Below, one piece after another: positions 33,467 to 42,631 of a DNA stretch of 64,000 nucleotides (positions are counted from its first letter, which is position 1; every line of letters begins with the position of its first letter). The translations under genes were made by a program, and so were the position numbers. The notes below the pieces were generated by a model. The model searched no databases. It was not told where the DNA came from and was given only the letters and a program-made list of their open reading frames with translations. Source of the stretch: Anaerovorax odorimutans. Its GTDB lineage: Bacteria; Bacillota; Clostridia; Peptostreptococcales; JAAYPU01. The DNA is taken from contig JAENZQ010000002.1 in assembly GCA_016841185.1 (NCBI GenBank), forward strand, positions 1 to 64,000, given 5' to 3'.

Positions 33467-34300
33467 TTACAATTTTTCAGATAATCCTTCAAGCATACCT
33501 ACAGTCGTATCCAATTCTTTAATGGCCGATGCTATTTGCTCCAAATCCGCAGTTTGATTCTGAAAAATAGCAGTAGATTCGGACAGTTGGTCATTAATAG
33601 AATGGATAGCCATTTCAATATTTCTTAATACCGTATCTATTTTTTTTATGGATTCACTTGTCGAATACGATAATCTACCGATTTCCTGAGCAACAACTTT
33701 GAATCCTTTTCCGTAATCACCAGCTCTGGCTGCCTCAATTGAAGCATTGACACCCAATAGATTTGTCTGTACAGATACATCCTTGATAAATTTAATGATA
33801 TCTTCAGTGTCTTTAGCCTTTTCGTTGGTTTCGTTTGTACTGATCAATAGTTCAGAATTCATGGAATCTACCTTCTGAACACCGGATACCAGATCATCGA
33901 TTGCTGATGATATTTGCTGAATAGCTGTCGATAAGTTTGTTACAATAGACATGACTTCATTCTTTTTTTCAAAGCTTTTGGCAAGCACGACGACACCTAC
34001 AATCTGGTTTCCTTCTCTCAGTGGGATTGCATAAGATCGGAAAGGAATGCCGTATACTTCCTTTGGTACATTTTTAACTTGAGATATTCCTGTTTGCAAT
34101 GCCGCAGTCACCCCTCCGCCCTCAGGTATAGGGTCTCCCGGCTTGTTGTTGAAAACAAGATCTTTGCCATCCTGCTGTATAAGAAATTTTTCTCTATCCG
34201 TTATCGCAAAGGATACATCCTCTTCAAAAAATAAAGGCATATAGGGTGCTATCTTAGCGAAAGAACTCAAAATCTCACTTTCAGAAATACGCCCATACAT
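33467..34300 (-). CDS. Soluble methyl-accepting chemotaxis-type protein
   Basis: 277 residues with no transmembrane segment and no HAMP domain. Residues about 20-130 form a small sensor module containing YGIPFRSYAIPLREGNQIVGVVVLA, like an isolated cache/PAS core. The C-terminal half is an MCP signalling hairpin with the tip QTNLLGVNASIEAARAGDYGKGFKVVA. The hairpin is shorter than in classical receptors. It is 110 bases after the TRAP large permease gene on the same strand and may be co-transcribed, linking transport of the TRAP substrate to taxis or cytosolic sensing. Confidence 0.8.
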   Translation of the reverse strand: MYGRISESEILSSFAKIAPYMPLFFEEDVSFAITDREKFLIQQDGKDLVFNNKPGDPIPEGGGVTAALQTGISQVKNVPKEVYGIPFRSYAIPLREGNQIVGVVVLAKSFEKKNEVMSIVTNLSTAIQQISSAIDDLVSGVQKVDSMNSELLISTNETNEKAKDTEDIIKFIKDVSVQTNLLGVNASIEAARAGDYGKGFKVVAQEIGRLSYSTSESIKKIDTVLRNIEMAIHSINDQLSESTAIFQNQTADLEQIASAIKELDTTVGMLEGLSEKL

Positions 34301-34410
34301 CCGAATATTTCCCCCTTAACCGTCTATTGGGATTAATATATCATTAAATCAAACTACAAAAACCCATGAATGTTTCATCGATTAGTATTCTTTCACTACA
34401 TGAATTCTTG

Positions 34411-35706
34411 CTATTTAGCCATTAGACTTGGCAAGTAAGTTGCAATAGCAGGAAAGAAAATCATTAAAAATGTTGATACAACCAGTGCAATCCAGAATGG
34501 GATAACGCCTTTAAACACCGTTTCTAATTTTATTTTTGTTATACCGGATGTTACGATTGCCACAACACCCACCGGTGGTGTAAGAAATCCAATAAGAAGC
34601 ATTAAGATTGTAACAACACCATACCAGATACCGCTATAACCTGCTGCAATAATCAGAGGATAGAACAAACCTGTAAATATGATCATAATAGCCATGGCAT
34701 CCATAAAAAATCCTGCAATAAAGTAGCACATAAAAATAGATGTCATAAGTGCCAATGGAGGTAAATCCACAAAGTATGTACCAAGGTATTGTGGGATTTT
34801 AGTTACTGATAAGAAGTTGCCGAACATAACCCCTCCTATAAGAAGAATCATAAGCATAGCAACTATTTTTACAGTTCCCATTAAAGCATCTTTGAAGCTT
34901 CCCCAGGTAAAGCGTCTTCCTACGATACTTACCAGTAACGCAACAAAGGCACCTATAGCCCCACCTTCAGTAGGTGTAAAATATCCCAGGTAAATACCAC
35001 CCATACTAATAATAAAAATTAAAGGCACCGGCCAAATCAACTTTATGGAATTCATCTTTTCAGCGAAAGTAGTTATTACTGACCCGGGAGCCAGTTCTGG
35101 TTTTATCCTGACCATAATGTATGCAGTCAAAGCTAATAGAACCGCTGTTATTAGTCCGGGTATAACACCTGCTATCAATAACTGTCCAATGGATTCCTCC
35201 GTAAGTAATCCATAAATAATCAAAACAGAGCTGGGCGGAATAAGAATTCCCAACGTACTTCCAGAAGCGACACATCCTGCAGATAAGGAATCATGATACT
35301 TCTTAGCACGCATCTCCGGAACAGCTACGTTGGCAATGGTTGCTGTTGTTGCAATAACCGAACCGGAAACAGCAGCAAATGCTGCACATGTTGCAATGGT
35401 TGCAATCGCGAGGCCTCCACGGATATGACCCAGCCAGGCATTAAAGCCTTTAAAAAGATCACTCCCCAAACCCGTATGTCCCAATAGCATTCCCATTAGA
35501 GTGAACATGGGGATAACACTTAGTCCATAATTGTGGGCATTATTAAAAAGATCAGTTCCAAGTTTTGCAAAAGCTGCTGTAGGGCTGATAATTACTCCAT
35601 AGCCAGCAGCTCCTACTATCATCATAGAAAAACCGATAGGCACTTTTAAAAACATTAAAACAAAAAGCATTATAATTCCAATTAAACCAATCAACTCAGG
35701 ACTCAT
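34411..35706 (-). CDS. dctM: TRAP transporter large permease (DctM)
   Basis: 431 residues, the standard length, with about twelve hydrophobic helices and the family stretches GSVIATTATIANVAVPEM, GSTLGILIPPSSVLIIYG and GFFMDAMAIMIIF. It carries out Na+-driven import of an organic acid with the small subunit and the extracellular binding protein. Its start overlaps the DctQ stop by 11 bases. The substrate is not assignable from the permease. Confidence 0.93.
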   Translation of the reverse strand: MSPELIGLIGIIMLFVLMFLKVPIGFSMMIVGAAGYGVIISPTAAFAKLGTDLFNNAHNYGLSVIPMFTLMGMLLGHTGLGSDLFKGFNAWLGHIRGGLAIATIATCAAFAAVSGSVIATTATIANVAVPEMRAKKYHDSLSAGCVASGSTLGILIPPSSVLIIYGLLTEESIGQLLIAGVIPGLITAVLLALTAYIMVRIKPELAPGSVITTFAEKMNSIKLIWPVPLIFIISMGGIYLGYFTPTEGGAIGAFVALLVSIVGRRFTWGSFKDALMGTVKIVAMLMILLIGGVMFGNFLSVTKIPQYLGTYFVDLPPLALMTSIFMCYFIAGFFMDAMAIMIIFTGLFYPLIIAAGYSGIWYGVVTILMLLIGFLTPPVGVVAIVTSGITKIKLETVFKGVIPFWIALVVSTFLMIFFPAIATYLPSLMAK

Positions 35707-36199
35707 CTTTAATCTCTCCTTTGAAGTTTAGTACGTTATTTAATAAGTCCAATATCAGAGCCAGTATTAAAACTCCAACGCCAATTGCACTAATATAAAT
35801 CCAGGGGTGCACCGGCAAACGTAGGACACTGGTTATCTGATCGGCATTAGAAATCCGAGCAGCATATTTGAGTGTATTAATAAATACAATGCAAAATAAC
35901 CCTATGCTCCCTAAAGCAATTATTATATCAAGAACTTTTTTAACAATACTCGGAAACCTTTCGTATAAGATGGTTATCCCTATATTTTCTCCCTCAATTT
36001 GTGCATAGGCTAAACCAAAAGAAACAATCAGTACTAAACCAAATCGTGTTAACTCAAATGTCCCAGGTATAGGCATGTGCAAAAACCGCCTTCCTAAGAC
36101 ATCTGCTACAGTTAAAAACATCATCGCTGCAGTAATAATGGCACCTATGAATGCAATATTCTTGGCGAAAACTTGAATAGCTTTATTAATCCTTTGCAT
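35696..36199 (-). CDS. dctQ: TRAP transporter small permease (DctQ)
   Basis: 167 residues from the ATG at 36199, placed after GGAGG; a GTG three codons earlier overlaps that site. Four hydrophobic helices and the R-R-F-L / F-E-L-T-R-F-G pattern (LGRRFLHMPIPGTFELTRFG) match DctQ. The subunit scaffolds DctM in the membrane. It follows the binding-protein gene after a gap that contains a very stable hairpin, and overlaps dctM. Confidence 0.9.
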   Translation of the reverse strand: MQRINKAIQVFAKNIAFIGAIITAAMMFLTVADVLGRRFLHMPIPGTFELTRFGLVLIVSFGLAYAQIEGENIGITILYERFPSIVKKVLDIIIALGSIGLFCIVFINTLKYAARISNADQITSVLRLPVHPWIYISAIGVGVLILALILDLLNNVLNFKGEIKDES

Positions 36200-36234
36200 C
36201 AAAACCACCTCCGTTAGCTAACATAAATCTTAAA

Positions 36235-36268
36235 TTTCTGCCTAAGGGCAGTTACCCTTAGGCAGAAA
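36235..36268 (-). other. Very stable hairpin between dctP and dctQ
   Basis: A perfect 14-bp stem (TTTCTGCCTAAGGG and its complement) with a 6-nt loop, 14 bases after the dctP stop. The flanks are not T-rich in the minus direction. Such hairpins keep binding-protein mRNA levels above those of the permeases. Confidence 0.8.
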
Positions 36269-36281
36269 TAAAGTTATTGTA

Positions 36282-37343
36282 CTATTTATATTTCTCTGCA
36301 CTATTCTTTACTAATTCATATGTTGATTCGCCAGGAAGTCCTGCTGCTTCCATATCAGCTATCCATTTGTCGATAAGCGGATCTACAAGATCATGGAACT
36401 TAGCCATCTCCTCATCGGAAAATTCAGAAAACTTAACGCCTTTATCTTTGGCCGCTTGGATAGCCCCTTCTACTTCTGAGTCGTATAGCTCTCCAATTTT
36501 CTGTGGGAATTCGGATAAAAGTTCTTCCATGATTTTTTGATCGCCTTCAGACAGCTTATTCCATGAATCTATATTCATGGTCATGACTAAAGGAGTACTA
36601 TACATATTTACTTGTACAATATCGCTTGTAACTTCGTTGAGTTTAAAGGATGATAAAGCAGTGATTGCCATAAAAGTACCATCACAGATACCGCGATCTA
36701 AAGCATCATACAAATCACTTACAGGAAGTGAAACTTCAACAGCACCTAATTCTTTTATAACATCGTTATAAATTGGACCCGGCGATCTAAGTTTTAGACC
36801 TTGTAATCCGTCCACAGTTGTAATTGATTGCTTTAAGAATATATCACCAATGTCTGTACCACCAAACCACAATAACTTCATGGTCTTATAGTCATGTTCC
36901 TGTAAAACATCAAACATATCTTTTGCTGTCATATTGGCTTGCAAAGCTGATTCAAACATAAAAGGAAACTCAAGGAACGTTGATAGTTTAAATCTGCCAG
37001 GTGTATAGGCAGGTAATACAAAACCAATGTCCACTACACCGGACTCTACAGCATCCATAGTATCAGGAGGTGCAGCTAGTCCGTTGTTGGGATGAATAAC
37101 GATCTCAACTCTTCCTTCAGTCTTTTCCAATAGCTGTTGCGAAAATGGCTCTAAAATATGTGCATGTACCGGATGCATAGGAGACATAAAATGGTTTAGA
37201 TTTAAGGTAATTGCTTCAACATGGCCACCAGTATCTGCATCTGCACTTTCATTAGCAGTTTCTGAAGAACACCCAGCCAGCATGGAGATAATTAACATTG
37301 AGGTAATGAATATGTACCCTTTACTTCTCACTTTCTTAAACAA
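36282..37343 (-). CDS. dctP: TRAP transporter substrate-binding lipoprotein (DctP)
   Basis: 353 residues from a TTG, eight bases after AAAGGGGG. The lipobox SMLAGC (Cys about 25) ends the signal peptide, and a DctP-type fold follows with LKLRSPGPIYNDVIKELGAVEVSLPVSDLYDALDRGICDG, where the conserved Arg (in LRSP) usually contacts the ligand carboxylate. It binds an organic acid outside the cell. The adjacent FAD/Fe-S oxidoreductase operon may use the imported compound. Confidence 0.92.
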   Translation of the reverse strand: MFKKVRSKGYIFITSMLIISMLAGCSSETANESADADTGGHVEAITLNLNHFMSPMHPVHAHILEPFSQQLLEKTEGRVEIVIHPNNGLAAPPDTMDAVESGVVDIGFVLPAYTPGRFKLSTFLEFPFMFESALQANMTAKDMFDVLQEHDYKTMKLLWFGGTDIGDIFLKQSITTVDGLQGLKLRSPGPIYNDVIKELGAVEVSLPVSDLYDALDRGICDGTFMAITALSSFKLNEVTSDIVQVNMYSTPLVMTMNIDSWNKLSEGDQKIMEELLSEFPQKIGELYDSEVEGAIQAAKDKGVKFSEFSDEEMAKFHDLVDPLIDKWIADMEAAGLPGESTYELVKNSAEKYK

Positions 37344-37964
37344 ATTATTTTCCCCCTTTACAATCTTAATTAATTAGCTTATATAACAGGATGTTGTTAT
37401 TAGCCGAATGTGCCATTATAACAACAGCTAAATATCAATAGCTACGTTTTGGATAGAAATGGCACATCACATTCATTAAATGCATTCACCTAATGTGTTC
37501 AGTATATAATGTTTTGAATATTCTGTCAATATGGATGACAGCGTTCTTAGCTACAGGCGGAGTTTTATACTCCATCCGTAGGTTGGAAACGTTCCTTTCT
37601 GCCACAGCTTTTAGCTGTAATGGCAAAACGGACAGCATCGCAAGCTCTGCTTGCGTAGGAGCGAGACGATGCCTATGGCTGTTGAATTCTTAGCCATCGG
37701 ATAAAAATTATTGGCGTCAGCTCCCATATTTCTTCCAATATATCCATTCTTTTGACTACTTTTTATATTTTATCAGATAATTAAGAATTTGTCTGTAACG
37801 AAAAGGTAATGTCATTGGGTGTCATTGCGCGTGTCGTTGGAGACGGTTCTTTTTGACACGAATCTAATCTTTTTTTACTCTTTCTTAACGTGTTGTCATT
37901 AGTATAGTTGCAATAACGTCCTGCCAAATGATATTTTCACTTGACAGGTCGTTATGGAAAAATT
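37344..37964. other. Intergenic region with a multi-hairpin element
   Basis: 620 bases between the TRAP operon and the FAD operon. Two TGAA-NNC-ATT-like sequences (37477-37488, 37491-37502) resemble the dyads near the TetR gene. A structured element covers about 37551-37690. The remainder, to 37964, has no visible feature and no clear terminator for the TRAP side. Confidence 0.5.
37551..37690. repeat. Three-hairpin element, possible repeat or structured RNA
   Basis: Three consecutive inverted repeats: 37551-37581 (CTAC..GGAGT / ACTCC..TAG), 37601-37623 (CCACAGCT / AGCTGT..TGG), and 37634-37672 (GCATCG / CGATGC enclosing CAAGC / GCTTG). A plus-strand frame through it has no protein character. 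It could be a palindromic repeat unit or a structured leader RNA. Confidence 0.45.
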
Positions 37965-39626
37965 TTACTTAGCTTTGCTTGGTGTCAATGTTCTAAGGTA
38001 GCTTCCACATAAATTGTTAGGATTAACTACTTCTCTTATTTTGTATTGATAAGCATAAACTAAAGGTTGAGGTGCATTCTTGAATATTTCATCATGTTCT
38101 TCCTGAGTATAGTTATATCCATTCATATGTCTTACGTCTGCATTCCATCTACAGAAATCCGGACCGAAACCATGCTTAGTTTGGAATTCTTGATTACCAT
38201 CAATAAACTTACATGTTCCTCTAACCGATTCTTTGTCATATGCATCAAAGTTCGTGAAGAATTCCCAACCGGTCCAGCCACCGCCGCCAAGTGCCGATGT
38301 ACCGCCCATTGCAGAGTCTCCACCGGTAGCAGCAATGTGATCATAATTTATTTCCCAATCTCTTTTGATTTTAACAGCATCTTCAACCACTTGAATGGTT
38401 TTCCATACGTTACCGGATAAACCGAATGTACCTTCATAAGCACCGCACATAACATAATTAAGATTTTTATGACCTAATCTTAATAGATACAGTAATGCGA
38501 AATCATGCATATCTTTTTCAAGCATCATCTCGTTTTTCCAGCCACCAGTCTGTGCAAGTATTTCATCCACTGCTTTTTCTTTATATTCCATGTCTCTTTC
38601 TGTCATACCTGCAATAACTATTTGATAATCCAACTTCATACTTTCATTTTGCTTCTTTATTTCTTCATCTTCTAATAAAGTCGGCAAATCACAAAGCTGC
38701 TTATCCGGATCTGTAATGATCCGTAACATAGCTGCTTTTAAATTCCTGCCAAACATAGTAAATTGTCTGTGTCCTATATAAAGTACATCACTTTCATGGA
38801 AATATTGTACACTTCGTGCCCAAGATTGCCAATCAGGGAAGCAAAGGGTATAACACTTGAAGTTATCCCCCATATCAGCCTTATATGCAGGTATTGTGCC
38901 TCTTGTAGGGAAATCCGCAGGACCTGGCCATGGGTGAAGTCTTACAGCTATTTTAGTACAGACACCCATTGATCCGGCAGGTCCAAAAATACCTCTCAGT
39001 ATTCCTCTTGTACTTGGCCCGGGGCCTTCTCCACAGAACCAGCCATCGCCAGAACCGAGCGAACCGGTTCTGAGCACTTCTCCATTTGGAAGAACCCATT
39101 CTGCACTAAGCAAGTTCTCTGGACTCGCTCCCATAAATATTGATGCCGGGCCAAAGCCTGCCCATCCGGCAGTACTTGCTAAAGTAGAACTGCTGCATCC
39201 TACACCCGGTATATTTAGATTTAATCCTACTTTCATGGCTTCTGCCTGAACAGTTGCTGCAACAGCAAACGGCTCAACAATTGCCGTCATATTTTTAACA
39301 TCGATCTCGACGCTTTTCATCCTTCTCATGTCAAGCTGAATCGCATAATCTGAACCGATATAACCCATAGTTGCCCAAAAAGTAGTTGATGCTTTGAACT
39401 CTATACCATATTTATTACAAATCCTTATGATATTCTGCACTTCTTCCGTACTTCCTGGCATAATTACAGCCTGTGGAAGTGGTGTCCAATGTTCTGACGG
39501 ACCATAGTGTGCTGAACTTTGAGAAGGAATAGATCTATAAGTTTCACATACACCTATATCCTCAGAAATATTTCTTTTTCCTACTATATCTTCAAGTGCT
39601 TGGTATATTTCTCTTGATAAAGCCAT
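37965..39626 (-). CDS. FAD-linked oxidase (PCMH/GlcD-like), large catalytic subunit
   Basis: 553 residues from the ATG at 39626, seven bases after GAGGAGG. A PCMH-type FAD domain (VIMPGSTEEVQNIIRICNKYGI, MTAIVEPFAVAATVQAEAMKVGLNLNIPGVGCSSSTLA) is followed by a C-terminal cap domain (ends REVVNPNNLCGSYLRTLTP). The family includes GlcD, D-lactate dehydrogenase, alkyl-DHAP synthase and vanillyl-alcohol oxidase; 553 residues is close to the last two. It shares an operon with a CCG-type Fe-S protein and a second FAD protein, an arrangement like GlcD-GlcF-GlcE. The substrate is likely a hydroxy acid or an aromatic compound. Confidence 0.83.
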   Translation of the reverse strand: MALSREIYQALEDIVGKRNISEDIGVCETYRSIPSQSSAHYGPSEHWTPLPQAVIMPGSTEEVQNIIRICNKYGIEFKASTTFWATMGYIGSDYAIQLDMRRMKSVEIDVKNMTAIVEPFAVAATVQAEAMKVGLNLNIPGVGCSSSTLASTAGWAGFGPASIFMGASPENLLSAEWVLPNGEVLRTGSLGSGDGWFCGEGPGPSTRGILRGIFGPAGSMGVCTKIAVRLHPWPGPADFPTRGTIPAYKADMGDNFKCYTLCFPDWQSWARSVQYFHESDVLYIGHRQFTMFGRNLKAAMLRIITDPDKQLCDLPTLLEDEEIKKQNESMKLDYQIVIAGMTERDMEYKEKAVDEILAQTGGWKNEMMLEKDMHDFALLYLLRLGHKNLNYVMCGAYEGTFGLSGNVWKTIQVVEDAVKIKRDWEINYDHIAATGGDSAMGGTSALGGGGWTGWEFFTNFDAYDKESVRGTCKFIDGNQEFQTKHGFGPDFCRWNADVRHMNGYNYTQEEHDEIFKNAPQPLVYAYQYKIREVVNPNNLCGSYLRTLTPSKAK

Positions 39627-39640
39627 TATATTACCTCCTC

Positions 39641-40915
39641 TCACATTGCTTGCCGTACGAGTTCAATGATATCTAAGACTTCAATCTTATTACCATTTTC
39701 ATCTACAGCATCCAGAAAGTTATCTTTACACCACGGACATGCCGTGACCATTGCATCTGCACCTGTTGCATTTGCTTCAGTTACTCTTTCGCCTGCAGTC
39801 CACTGAGAAAACTCAGGATTCGAAACGTTACATCCACCACCTGCACCACAACACCATGAATATTCACGGATTCTTTCCATTTCGACAAGTTTTAAACCCG
39901 GGATAGCTTCTAATATATTTCTTGGAGCATCATAAATTCCATAAGCTCCGTTGTATCTTGGTCTTCTTGGTTCCCAAGTATGAATTTGATTTAAGATTTT
40001 CTTTTCTTTGCCTTCCCATGGAATGTAATCTTCTCCAAGTCTCCCCAGATGACAAGGATCATGGTATGTTACAGTCATAGGTACAGATTTAGTAAATTTA
40101 ATTTTGCCTTCTTGGATCAACTTATCAACATACTCAACAATATGTAGCACTTCTACCTCTAATCCTAACTTCGCATATTGACGTTTAAAAGCATGATAAC
40201 AATCTGAACACGGCGTTACAATTGTTTTTACACCGGATTTTTGGAAAGCTTTGATATTGTTATTGGCACTGTTATCAAATTCTTCAAAGAATCCCATTTG
40301 TTTTGCACGTCCTGCACAGCAATTATCTGCAGCACCCAGATATCCTAGATCTACTCCTGCACTTTGCAGTAATTTAACTGTATTTTGTGCTATTTTTTGA
40401 AGCTTTTCATCATAACTGTATTTACAGCCGGCAAAGAAACACACTTCTGCTTTTTCTTTGAATAGATCCTTAAGATTTAGATCTTTCGCCCAATCTATAC
40501 GATTTGCTTTTTTAGCTTTAGGAATCATAGTGTTTTCTTTTTTAAGATTTTCAATAACAGGTTTTTGCCCTTCTAATACTTTTCCGTTTTCTACTGCATA
40601 TGCTTTCAGCTCAATATTATGCTCCAATGGTTCCAGATTGTATCTGCATACTTTACAAGTTACATCACATGCCCCACAAGAAGTACATGAATGAATGGTT
40701 TCTGTAACCGTTTCATTAAGATCTGTTCTGCCGTCAAGTATACTTTGCGCTAATTGAAACCGTCCACGAGCAGAATAAGTATTAAAATTGTAGTATCCGA
40801 TACTTGGACAGTTTTCTGCAAATCTTATGCTTTTTATTTTATCGAATGGAATAAATTTGCAGTGTGTACAAGTACTGCATCGTTCCATCATAGGTCTGAA
40901 ATCTTTTAATGCCAT
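39641..40915 (-). CDS. CCG-domain Fe-S oxidoreductase (GlcF/HdrD-like)
   Basis: 424 residues. N-terminal Fe-S motif CSTCTHC and CTSCGACDVTCKVC give cubane clusters, and two CCG domains follow (AGCKYSYD ... DNCCAG ... CSDCYHAF and DPCHLGR ... WCCGAGGGC ... CPWCKDNF), the binding sites of heterodisulfide-reductase-type clusters. It should take electrons from the flanking FAD subunits to ferredoxin, menaquinone or a disulfide. No membrane anchor subunit is present. AAGGAGGG precedes the ATG, 25 bases after the upstream FAD gene. Confidence 0.87.
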   Translation of the reverse strand: MALKDFRPMMERCSTCTHCKFIPFDKIKSIRFAENCPSIGYYNFNTYSARGRFQLAQSILDGRTDLNETVTETIHSCTSCGACDVTCKVCRYNLEPLEHNIELKAYAVENGKVLEGQKPVIENLKKENTMIPKAKKANRIDWAKDLNLKDLFKEKAEVCFFAGCKYSYDEKLQKIAQNTVKLLQSAGVDLGYLGAADNCCAGRAKQMGFFEEFDNSANNNIKAFQKSGVKTIVTPCSDCYHAFKRQYAKLGLEVEVLHIVEYVDKLIQEGKIKFTKSVPMTVTYHDPCHLGRLGEDYIPWEGKEKKILNQIHTWEPRRPRYNGAYGIYDAPRNILEAIPGLKLVEMERIREYSWCCGAGGGCNVSNPEFSQWTAGERVTEANATGADAMVTACPWCKDNFLDAVDENGNKIEVLDIIELVRQAM

Positions 40916-40940
40916 CCTTAAACCCTCCTTATCTTATTTT

Positions 40941-42404
40941 CTATTTTAATGTAAGTTTTCCTGTATTCATGATGTCATTAGGATCAAAAATATTTTTTAA
41001 TTGCTTTAAAATATTATATGATTTAGCATCTTTATTCAGTTGAATATTTGCCCAGATATCATATGGTCTCGCATAATAACCACCTAGTTGTGACATTTTT
41101 TTACTTGCCTTCGTATATAGTTCTTTAGCTTTGTTTACTTCTTTTGAATCTTCTGGATTGTAAGGTAAATTGAACTCCAAATGAACAGATGTACCCATAT
41201 GTTGTGGTTGTATATAAACCCCAATATCTTCCGTTGGATACCCTTCTTCAATTGCTAATTCATACATTGCCTCAATAAATATAGAAGTCTTATCAAGAGT
41301 TGTAATAAAGAATATATCTTGGAATGAACCTTTATAAGTTTGCTTCCAATATTTTTCATCGGATGGATTAATTGATTTTGTTAACACTTCTTCTCCTGTT
41401 GCTCCAGGCACTTTTGAAAGAAAATGTACACCACATTCTTTCGCAAAGTCTTCAATATCCTTTTCTTGACTTCTTACTTTTAGTTCAGGTAATAGGATAT
41501 CTCCTGAAATGCCAACAGCGGCTACCCAATTTGGCAAGTCTTTTTTTAATTTAACTATTTTTTCTGAATTTTCGCCAAGTAAATTAGCAAGATATGCTTT
41601 ATTCATGACATAGAGCTTATCACTGAATCTTACTTTTATTACTTTATAAACGAAGTCTTCTAAATCAACTGATTTTTTAGCTGGTACTAGATACATTCTT
41701 TTTATACTTGGAAGCAGCTCGCATTTTAATGATACCCAAGTCACTATCCCCATACTACCTTGTGCTTGGATTACCATTCTTAACAAGTCCATCATATTCG
41801 GACCATTCGATTGAACTTGGAATTTTTCAGCTTCAAGCTGTTTTTGTAAATCTTTTGGTCCGTTACCTGCTTCTCCGGTAAATAGTTGGTTTCCGTCTCC
41901 CCAAGTAACCTCACAACATCTTAATGGCTCTGTATAGTTAAACTGATGTATACAGTTAAGTCTCGGTTCCATTTCTAAAACACTCGTTAAGACAGATTTG
42001 TTTGCTCTTGGTGCTAATGAAGTGGAAAGCGTTAAACCTTCTTTTGCCAAAGCAGCTTGAAGTTGCCCATAAGTCACTCCAGGCTCAACAATAGCCATTC
42101 TTTGTTGACGGCTTATGTTAATAATTTTGTTCATTCCACTCAAATCAACTATAACGGATTGGGGAACACTTGGGACTGTATCACCTTTAAAATGCGGTGC
42201 ACCGGAGCTTACCGGTATAAGAGGTGTTCTTGTTTCGTTAGCCCATTTTACCAATCCCTGAACCTGTACAGAATTGGCGGGTTTAACGACAAACCAGGGT
42301 TTCATGGATTTTGCAAAACTCTGATCTTTAGAAAAAGATTCAAGAATTTCTGCATTGTCTGAAAAGTTTTCTTTTCCGACAATTTCAATTAATTTCTCTT
42401 TCAT
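40941..42404 (-). CDS. Second FAD-linked oxidase subunit (PCMH family)
   Basis: 487 residues, a PCMH FAD domain (WFVVKPANSVQVQGLVKWANETRTPLIPVSSGAPHFKG, QQRMAIVEPGVTYGQLQAALAKEGLTL) plus a C-terminal region ending IFDPNDIMNTGKLTL. Only its FAD domain is close to that of the 553-residue partner, so this is not a recent duplicate. It is the first gene of the three-gene operon, next to the divergent TetR gene. In GlcDEF-type complexes one FAD subunit is catalytic and the other helps relay electrons; which is which here is open. Confidence 0.83.
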   Translation of the reverse strand: MKEKLIEIVGKENFSDNAEILESFSKDQSFAKSMKPWFVVKPANSVQVQGLVKWANETRTPLIPVSSGAPHFKGDTVPSVPQSVIVDLSGMNKIINISRQQRMAIVEPGVTYGQLQAALAKEGLTLSTSLAPRANKSVLTSVLEMEPRLNCIHQFNYTEPLRCCEVTWGDGNQLFTGEAGNGPKDLQKQLEAEKFQVQSNGPNMMDLLRMVIQAQGSMGIVTWVSLKCELLPSIKRMYLVPAKKSVDLEDFVYKVIKVRFSDKLYVMNKAYLANLLGENSEKIVKLKKDLPNWVAAVGISGDILLPELKVRSQEKDIEDFAKECGVHFLSKVPGATGEEVLTKSINPSDEKYWKQTYKGSFQDIFFITTLDKTSIFIEAMYELAIEEGYPTEDIGVYIQPQHMGTSVHLEFNLPYNPEDSKEVNKAKELYTKASKKMSQLGGYYARPYDIWANIQLNKDAKSYNILKQLKNIFDPNDIMNTGKLTLK

Positions 42405-42466
42405 GTTTTTAAACCTCCTTTTGTATTAATTGAGACAGAAATATAATAGACAAATAGGAAAGTGTT

Positions 42467-42504
42467 TGAATACGTTCACTGTATTAATTCACTGAATACA
42501 TTCA
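42467..42504. promoter_or_regulatory. TetR operator candidates between the FAD operon and tetR
   Basis: Two copies of TGAATAC(G/A)TTCA (42467-42478 and 42493-42504), 26 bases apart. The second is extended to the 16-bp palindrome ACTGAATACATTCAGT. They lie between the divergent genes at a suitable distance from both starts. Confidence 0.65.
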
Positions 42505-42631
42505 GTATAATCTATTGCTTAGCTTTTGTAAAGTATATTTTTTGAATATTCATTCATTTTCGAAAAAGTATTTGACATTACAAATTAGATACATTATCAT
42601 GAAGTAAGTAAATTCTGGGCAGGTGAGATGA

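Noticed and set aside
37394-37414. Sigma-54-like TGGCAC on the minus strand upstream of dctP
   Set aside because: The GC of the -12 element is at the wrong spacing (8 instead of 10 bases).
37493-37693. 66-residue plus-strand frame
   Set aside because: Coincides with the three-hairpin element; no ribosome site and no protein-like pattern.
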